Shown one piece after another: positions 44,719-45,484 of a stretch of DNA of 45,484 nt (position 1 is its first letter; each line of letters begins with the position of its first letter). The stretch comes from Hydrogenophilales bacterium 16-61-112. GTDB taxonomy: Bacteria > Pseudomonadota > Gammaproteobacteria > Burkholderiales > Thiobacillaceae. The stretch spans positions 1 to 45,484 of the forward strand of contig NCHD01000026.1 of the NCBI GenBank assembly GCA_002257045.1, read 5' to 3'. Made by a program: the position numbers and the translations under genes. Under the pieces are notes generated by a model. The model was not told the origin of the DNA and made no database searches. It worked only from the letters and a program-made list of their open reading frames with translations.

Positions 44719-45182
44719 GCCGGTTACGCATCCTCGGCATCGGTTCGCCGTCGGGCGACGACCAGGCCGGCTGGCTGGTCGTCGATGCGCTGGCAGCCTT
44801 GGGCGTGCATGCCAGGAACAATGTCGTCATCGACAAGCTGGGCCGGCCCGGCGTGCAACGGCTCGCCCTGCTGGAAAACGCAGACTGGGTAATATTGGTC
44901 GATGCCATGCAGGGCGATGGCCGGCCCGGACAGGTTCAGCGCTTTGATCGAAAGGACTGGCCCGCCTGCCGCGAGGGACTGTCGAGCCATGACCTCGGCG
45001 TGATCGACGCGCTGCTGCTGGCGCGCGTACTGGGAAAACTGGCGGCACGGCTCGATTTGTATGGCATCACAATTGGCCCGGAGAATCCCGGTCAATCCGT
45101 GCACGGCGCCGTCATGGCAGCGGCAGCACAGCTTGCGCGACGCATTGCCGACGAATTGATCGCGCCGTTGCGGCAAGCCTGA
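44715..45182 (+). CDS. Hydrogenase maturation protease (HoxW/HycI family)
   Basis: A 155-residue endopeptidase that removes the C-terminal tail of [NiFe]-hydrogenase large subunits after nickel insertion. The start ILGIGSPSGDDQAGWLVVDA has the conserved acid pair (D15/D16). D63 (WVILVDAMQGDG) and H92 (SSHDLG) match the nickel ligands known in HycI (D16, D62, H90). The GTG at 44715 overlaps the relic's stop. It is intact although its adjacent substrate gene is broken, so it may now serve another hydrogenase or be a recent orphan. Confidence 0.88.
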   Translation: MSRLRILGIGSPSGDDQAGWLVVDALAALGVHARNNVVIDKLGRPGVQRLALLENADWVILVDAMQGDGRPGQVQRFDRKDWPACREGLSSHDLGVIDALLLARVLGKLAARLDLYGITIGPENPGQSVHGAVMAAAAQLARRIADELIAPLRQA

Positions 45183-45200
45183 TCAGGCTTGCCGCAACGG
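45165..45200. terminator. 36-bp perfect palindrome at protease stop codon
   Basis: Every base from 45165 to 45182 pairs with 45183-45200, with no spacer; the centre is CTGATCAG and the left arm includes the protease TGA stop. It could act as a terminator in either direction or as a protein-binding or cruciform site. Only a modest T-rich stretch (TTGTTTTC) follows on the plus strand. Confidence 0.6.
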
Positions 45201-45259
45201 GATGGGAAAACCAATTGTTTTCATTGAGTTACTCGAACTTGACCCGCACATTTTTACAG

Positions 45260-45288
45260 TGGTCAGAGCGGGGTGCAGCCCTTATACT
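45260..45288 (+). promoter_or_regulatory. Candidate sigma-70 promoter before the last gene
   Basis: TGGTCA (45260-45265), 17-base spacer, TATACT (45283-45288). Matches 4 of 6 and 5 of 6 consensus bases with optimal spacing, 75 bases upstream of the last gene's start. Confidence 0.6.
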
Positions 45289-45363
45289 GCAGGCCCGTTT
45301 CATGCTGCCTCAATTTCTTGAGGCGCCTGTCGTGTCCCCAGTCCAGGATCAAGCAATCAAGTG

Positions 45364-45484
45364 ATGTACCGCATTTTTTTCCCGGCCGGGCTGTTCTGGC
45401 TGTTGTCGTGTTCTATCGCGTGGGCTGCGTCCGACCCGACGCCTGTCCGGGTCGGGGTGTTCGACAATCCCCCCATCGTCAGCA
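45364..45484 (+). CDS. Exported sensor-type protein, 5' end only
   Basis: The window ends 40 codons into this gene. It opens with a signal peptide (MYRIFFPAGLFWLLSCSIAW, then AASDPTP) and VRVGVFDNPPIVS, the usual start of a periplasmic amino-acid-binding-like domain found in many sensor kinases and diguanylate cyclases. The full domain set is not visible. GTG at 45361 is in frame one codon earlier. Confidence 0.6.
   Translation, partial: MYRIFFPAGLFWLLSCSIAWAASDPTPVRVGVFDNPPIVS

Noticed and set aside
1-45484. CRISPR arrays, tRNA or rRNA genes, prophage, intact insertion sequences
   Set aside because: No regularly spaced repeats, cloverleaf-type ends, phage structural genes or complete transposase were found on reading both strands.

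Overview
The window looks like chromosomal DNA of a chemolithotrophic betaproteobacterium (Thiobacillus / Sulfuricella / Nitrosomonadales type). The basis is the gene mix rather than any database match: FlhDC-type flagellar control, TusA-DsrE2 sulfur carriers with a rhodanese, a PEP-CTERM protein, a group 3 [NiFe]-hydrogenase relic, and a GC-rich base composition. No tRNA, rRNA or CRISPR array was seen.

Layout. 1-2.4 kb: a response regulator with a TPR-like tail and a small histidine kinase. 2.5-5.1 kb: clpS-clpA. 5.3-6.3 kb: a small exported coiled-coil protein, then a probable minus-strand small RNA. 6.3-7.7 kb: manC. 8.0-19.2 kb: a flagellar regulatory/export/motor block in the order flhD-flhC, membrane methyltransferase, motA-motB, flhB-flhA-flhF-flhG-fliA-motC-motD. 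19.3-21.7 kb: lon. 21.7-23.9 kb (minus): an HMA-fold protein, dsrE2, tusA and a TetR regulator with matching palindromic operators. 23.9-26.3 kb: scpA-scpB-rluB. 26.4-27.0 kb: a NarL-type regulator. 27.1-28.25 kb (minus): three small sulfur/envelope genes. 28.4-33.2 kb: a TonB-receptor / periplasmic binding protein / hybrid kinase operon that looks like a trans-envelope sensing system.

33.2-43.7 kb is accessory. It holds a PEP-CTERM protein, a shredded copy of the end of a mechanosensitive-channel gene, a decayed IS4-type transposase tail, and a diverged 270-bp duplication flanking an unrecognised 1320-residue protein. A large STAND-ATPase/BTAD regulator and the intact channel gene follow. 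44.0-45.2 kb has a broken group 3 hydrogenase large-subunit gene beside an intact hydrogenase maturation protease, ending in a 36-bp perfect palindrome. The window ends inside a new exported protein gene.

Two themes stand out. First, gene decay: flhA, flhF and flhG, three consecutive genes, each carry an out-of-frame internal gap, and hoxH is broken several times. Either this lineage is losing flagella and hydrogenase, or the assembly has local errors. Second, the 1320-residue protein sits in an island of mobile-element debris and duplicated flanks, and is the best candidate for undescribed biology here. All assignments come from reading the sequence and motif recognition; no searches were run.
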